Shown here piece after piece: positions 61,709-64,000 of a stretch of DNA of 64,000 nt. The notes beneath the pieces are model-generated. The model did no database searches. It saw nothing but the letters and a program-made list of their open reading frames with translations, and was not told the DNA's origin. The translations under genes and the position numbers were made by a program. Within the stretch, counting starts at the first letter, position 1; each line of letters begins with the position of its first letter. This stretch comes from Chitinophaga sp. GTDB taxonomy: Bacteria > Bacteroidota > Bacteroidia > Chitinophagales > Chitinophagaceae. The stretch covers positions 372,001 to 436,000 of the forward strand of contig NZ_JAFAIX010000009.1 in NCBI RefSeq assembly GCF_019236475.1, given 5' to 3'.

Positions 61709-61740
61709 AAAAAAAACTCCCGCAAGAATGCGGGAGTATT
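61709..61740 (-). terminator. Rho-independent terminator of the kinase gene
   Basis: ACTCCCGC (61716-61723) and GCGGGAGT (61730-61737) form a stem with a six-base loop. On the minus strand a run of eight T follows. It separates the regulator/kinase unit from SusC. Confidence 0.85.
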
Positions 61741-61771
61741 AGATACTCGGACATAAATGGACGATATGTAA

Positions 61772-63121
61772 TTATTGTTGAAACGTTAAATGAAATGCGG
61801 TACCCTGGCCTACTTCAGAAAAAACTTCCACTTTGCCGTTGTGCAGGCGTACGATTTTTTCTGTCAGTGAGAGGCCGATGCCGTGGCCATCGAAGCCGTT
61901 AGCATTCTGGCTCCGATAGAACGGAAGGAATATTTTATGCAGTTCTTCCGGAGGAATACCAATGCCTCTGTCGATGATTTTAATGAGCAAGGAAGATTCT
62001 TTCTTCACCAGTTCACAGGTAACCATTTTGCCATTGGAAAATTTAATGGCATTTTTCACCACATTGCTGAGTGCAATGAATAGTAGATGCCGGTGTCCCT
62101 GCATCATCACCCTACCTGGTTGCTGCCCGGTATGTAAATTCAGTTGCATTTGATAGCGGCCATGTTGCCCACATTCCTCTGCCACTTCCCATAAGAGTTC
62201 GTCCATGGGGATACTTTGCAGATCGTTGTGGTCCATGTTGGCCTGCGCCAGTTCCAGCAGACTACCGATAATACCGTTCAGCCGATCCGATTCTTCTATG
62301 ATATTCTGAAGTGCCCGTTTGTAGTCGCTTATTTGGCGATCGTCTAACAGGGTTATTTCAGCTTCCCCTAAGATGGAGGTAATAGGCGTGCGTAGTTCAT
62401 GCGAAGCATTGGCAATAAAGACCCGCTGGGCTTCGAATGATTGTTCCAGGTGTTCCAGCAACTGGTTGATGGTGGTAGAGAGCTGGGTGAGTTCATCTTT
62501 TCTGCCAGTGCGTACGCGCAAGCGTTTATCCAAGCTGGAGGCCCGGATAGACTGCACATTGGAAATAATATGATTGATCGGCAGCAGCGAGATGTGTGCG
62601 AATAGTCGGCCTGTCATATAGGTAATGATCAGCGCGCCCAGGTAGGCGAAAAACATAATCCAGGCCAATTGCTGCATATTTTCCATTCCGGCAGCATCTA
62701 CTGCGGATGCTACTACCAGGAAGTTCCCGGAGTTATCCACATAATAGATCCCACACACCTGTTGATCCCCTTGGCTGAAGCGGAGTTTCCTGTTGCGCAC
62801 AATTTCATGTAGAATGTCTTTGTTCCAGCGCACCGTGTCTTCCTTAATAAAAACCGGGTCGAACTTATCATTATAAATGCGGATCACTTCCTGGTTAAGG
62901 GAACGGGGGTATTTTTTCAATACATTTTTAAAGCTTTCGTCGGAGAGATTATCTTCTGCCAGGTAGAATTGCCCTGCTGTCATGGCGCGGTCTTCCAGTT
63001 TGTCATAAAAGCTGATTCGCCTGTTTCTTTCCACGAGGGAATAGATGCCAAACAGCAATAGGAGCAGTAGTCCTGCGAAGAGAACTGTGAATTGGAGTGC
63101 CAGTCTGGTTTTAACTTTCAT
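61772..63121 (-). CDS. Sensor histidine kinase of the GH95 locus
   Basis: 449 residues. Membrane helices at about 9-30 and 152-171 flank a periplasmic sensor of about 120 residues; a HAMP linker (about 170-225) leads to HisKA with His241 in ANASHELRTPITSILGEAE. The HATPase carries LSNVVKNAIKFSNG, DRGIGIPPEE and GHGIGLSLTEKIV. This is a classical two-component kinase, not the hybrid type usual in Bacteroides glycan loci. It lies 21 bases after its regulator and upstream of SusC, so it probably senses a breakdown product of the imported glycan. Confidence 0.92.
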   Translation of the reverse strand: MKVKTRLALQFTVLFAGLLLLLLFGIYSLVERNRRISFYDKLEDRAMTAGQFYLAEDNLSDESFKNVLKKYPRSLNQEVIRIYNDKFDPVFIKEDTVRWNKDILHEIVRNRKLRFSQGDQQVCGIYYVDNSGNFLVVASAVDAAGMENMQQLAWIMFFAYLGALIITYMTGRLFAHISLLPINHIISNVQSIRASSLDKRLRVRTGRKDELTQLSTTINQLLEHLEQSFEAQRVFIANASHELRTPITSILGEAEITLLDDRQISDYKRALQNIIEESDRLNGIIGSLLELAQANMDHNDLQSIPMDELLWEVAEECGQHGRYQMQLNLHTGQQPGRVMMQGHRHLLFIALSNVVKNAIKFSNGKMVTCELVKKESSLLIKIIDRGIGIPPEELHKIFLPFYRSQNANGFDGHGIGLSLTEKIVRLHNGKVEVFSEVGQGTAFHLTFQQ

Positions 63122-63142
63122 AAGGTTACCGTTAAAAAAAAA

Positions 63143-63820
63143 TTATGATTTGTCCCGCATTACATAACCCACACCAATCACGGTATGAATGAGGGGAAAT
63201 TCAAATCCTTTGTCAATTTTTGACCGTAGGTAGTTGACATAAACGTCAATAAAGTTGGTGCCTCTATTGAAATTGATGCCCCATACGGCTTCTGCCAAGT
63301 AGGTTCTGGATAGTACGCGATTTTTATTGGTCATGAGTACTTCCAGCAGGGCAAATTCTTTCACGGTAAGGGTGATATCTTTTCCAGATCGGGTAACGGC
63401 GCGGTTATAGCAATTTAGTTCCAGGTCGCCCACCTGGTATACGGCACTAGGGCTGACTACATTCCCTCTTCGGTGAAGGGCGTGTACTCTGGCGATCAGT
63501 TCATCGAAGTGGAAGGGTTTGGGGAGATAATCATCCGCACCACTTTCAAAGCCCTGTACTTTGTCCCGTATGCTGCCTAAAGCGGTTAGCATGAGAATGG
63601 GCAGTCCTTTTTTCATGGTTTTGATCATGCGGCAGACTTCCAGTCCGGATAGGGAGGGGAGTTGTCTGTCCAAAATCACCACGTCAAAGTCGTGCTGCAT
63701 GGCCGCTTGGTATCCATTTAGTCCGTCATATGCTACCGTAATCGTGTGCTGGTAGGCTTCCAGCCCTTTCCTAATAAATGCTGCTACTTTAGGTTCGTCC
63801 TCTATTAATAGAATGTTCAT
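63143..63820 (-). CDS. OmpR-family response regulator of the GH95 locus
   Basis: 225 residues. The receiver has LLIEDEP, phospho-accepting Asp51 in VVILDRQLP, and the switch Lys in LPKPFH. The winged helix (about 125-225) contains TLTVKEFALLEVLM and ends HTVIGVGYVMRD. It pairs with the kinase 21 bases downstream. A motif shared with the SusC upstream region (63871-63887) lies 51-67 bases before its ATG, suggesting autoregulation and control of SusC/SusD. Confidence 0.94.
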   Translation of the reverse strand: MNILLIEDEPKVAAFIRKGLEAYQHTITVAYDGLNGYQAAMQHDFDVVILDRQLPSLSGLEVCRMIKTMKKGLPILMLTALGSIRDKVQGFESGADDYLPKPFHFDELIARVHALHRRGNVVSPSAVYQVGDLELNCYNRAVTRSGKDITLTVKEFALLEVLMTNKNRVLSRTYLAEAVWGINFNRGTNFIDVYVNYLRSKIDKGFEFPLIHTVIGVGYVMRDKS

Positions 63821-63870
63821 AGCTCAAATCTGGGCCTAAAAATAGGACGCATAAGAGCCATGAAAATCAG

Positions 63871-63887
63871 CATTAAAGGATTCTAAT
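63871..63887. promoter_or_regulatory. CATTAA-N3-ATTCTAAT motif upstream of the regulator
   Basis: Same bases and spacing as the motif at 61676-61692. A TATTTTTA box (63837-63844, one mismatch from TAnnTTTG) between it and the ATG would place the motif around -50. Confidence 0.5.
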
Positions 63888-63913
63888 TTGGGATGAGAGA
63901 GATTTAATTTCTA

Positions 63914-63974
63914 TATAATCTCATTCTAATTCCGCACATTTGCAGAAAATTGGGTATTTTTTAATGAGATTATA
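63914..63974. promoter_or_regulatory. 12-bp inverted repeat upstream of the regulator
   Basis: TATAATCTCATT (63914-63925) and AATGAGATTATA (63963-63974) are exact reverse complements with a 37-bp spacer. A further ATTCTAAT (63923-63930) overlaps the left arm. It could be a looped operator for the regulator or the control region of a gene to the right of the window. Confidence 0.5.
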
Positions 63975-64000
63975 AGCCCATAGCTAATTTCAGGGCAGTA

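Noticed and set aside
1..64000. CRISPR arrays, insertion sequences, prophage, integrases or toxin-antitoxin pairs
   Set aside because: I found no regularly spaced repeats, transposase or integrase motifs, or target-site duplications anywhere in the window.

Overview
The window reads as a chromosomal segment of a Bacteroidota bacterium, most likely family Chitinophagaceae (Chitinophaga-like). The signs are two SusC/SusD pairs, several TonB-dependent receptors with N-terminal carboxypeptidase-like domains, WG-repeat proteins, DUF2911, YncE/phosphoesterase fusions, and promoter boxes of the Bacteroidota type (TAnnTTTG at -7 with TTG about 20 bases upstream) instead of sigma-70 boxes. I see no insertion sequence, phage, CRISPR array or rRNA. 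The only RNA genes are two tandem tRNA-His genes.

Layout. 1-7.2 kb: the start of a secreted protein, a TonB-receptor-like barrel, a DUF445 protein, two tRNA-His genes, two uncharacterised cytosolic proteins and a secreted lipase. 7.3-12.5 kb: an asparagine/aspartate operon (aspA, periplasmic asparaginase, Dcu-type carrier, outer-membrane barrel). 12.6-26 kb: an MG2/TonB-plug protein, a flavoprotein, a DUF898-M48 pair, folK-deoxynucleoside kinase, sppA, an ABC-2 permease with two SRPBCC proteins, DUF2911 and bioA. 26-39 kb: a cytosolic hybrid sensor kinase, an LTA-synthase-like protein, a TonB receptor behind its own two-component pair, a patatin, a secreted HAD phosphatase, an arylsulfatase and a NADAR protein. 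39-40.9 kb: two orphan receiver-domain genes. One is a pseudo-receiver; the other, an OmpR-type regulator, is broken by an in-frame TAG. 40.9-46.2 kb: SusD/SusC pair 1 and a 58-residue orphan protein. 46.3-54.5 kb: a YncE/phosphoesterase fusion, a TonB C-terminal-domain protein with a small membrane protein, and two overlapping WG-repeat genes. 54.6-63.8 kb: a small polysaccharide utilisation locus (GH95-like glycosidase, SusD, SusC) headed by its own response regulator and sensor kinase.

The least explained signals are in the non-coding DNA. Three very strong terminator hairpins, all between convergent genes, have unrelated arms but the same apex GTCGCAGAC. Three copies of a second, REP-like palindrome with a conserved ACGTTTTG-like tail also sit only between convergent genes, in two cases right next to the first type. 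Four operator-like arrays lie upstream of receptor or regulator genes: four GTTAAC-type half-sites before the first receptor, a 20-bp-phased TCTACATACT repeat before SusC 1, a CATTAA-N3-ATTCTAAT motif shared by the regulator and SusC of the utilisation locus, and a 12-bp inverted repeat further upstream of that regulator. All functional statements are from sequence reading and family knowledge; nothing was searched or computed with tools.
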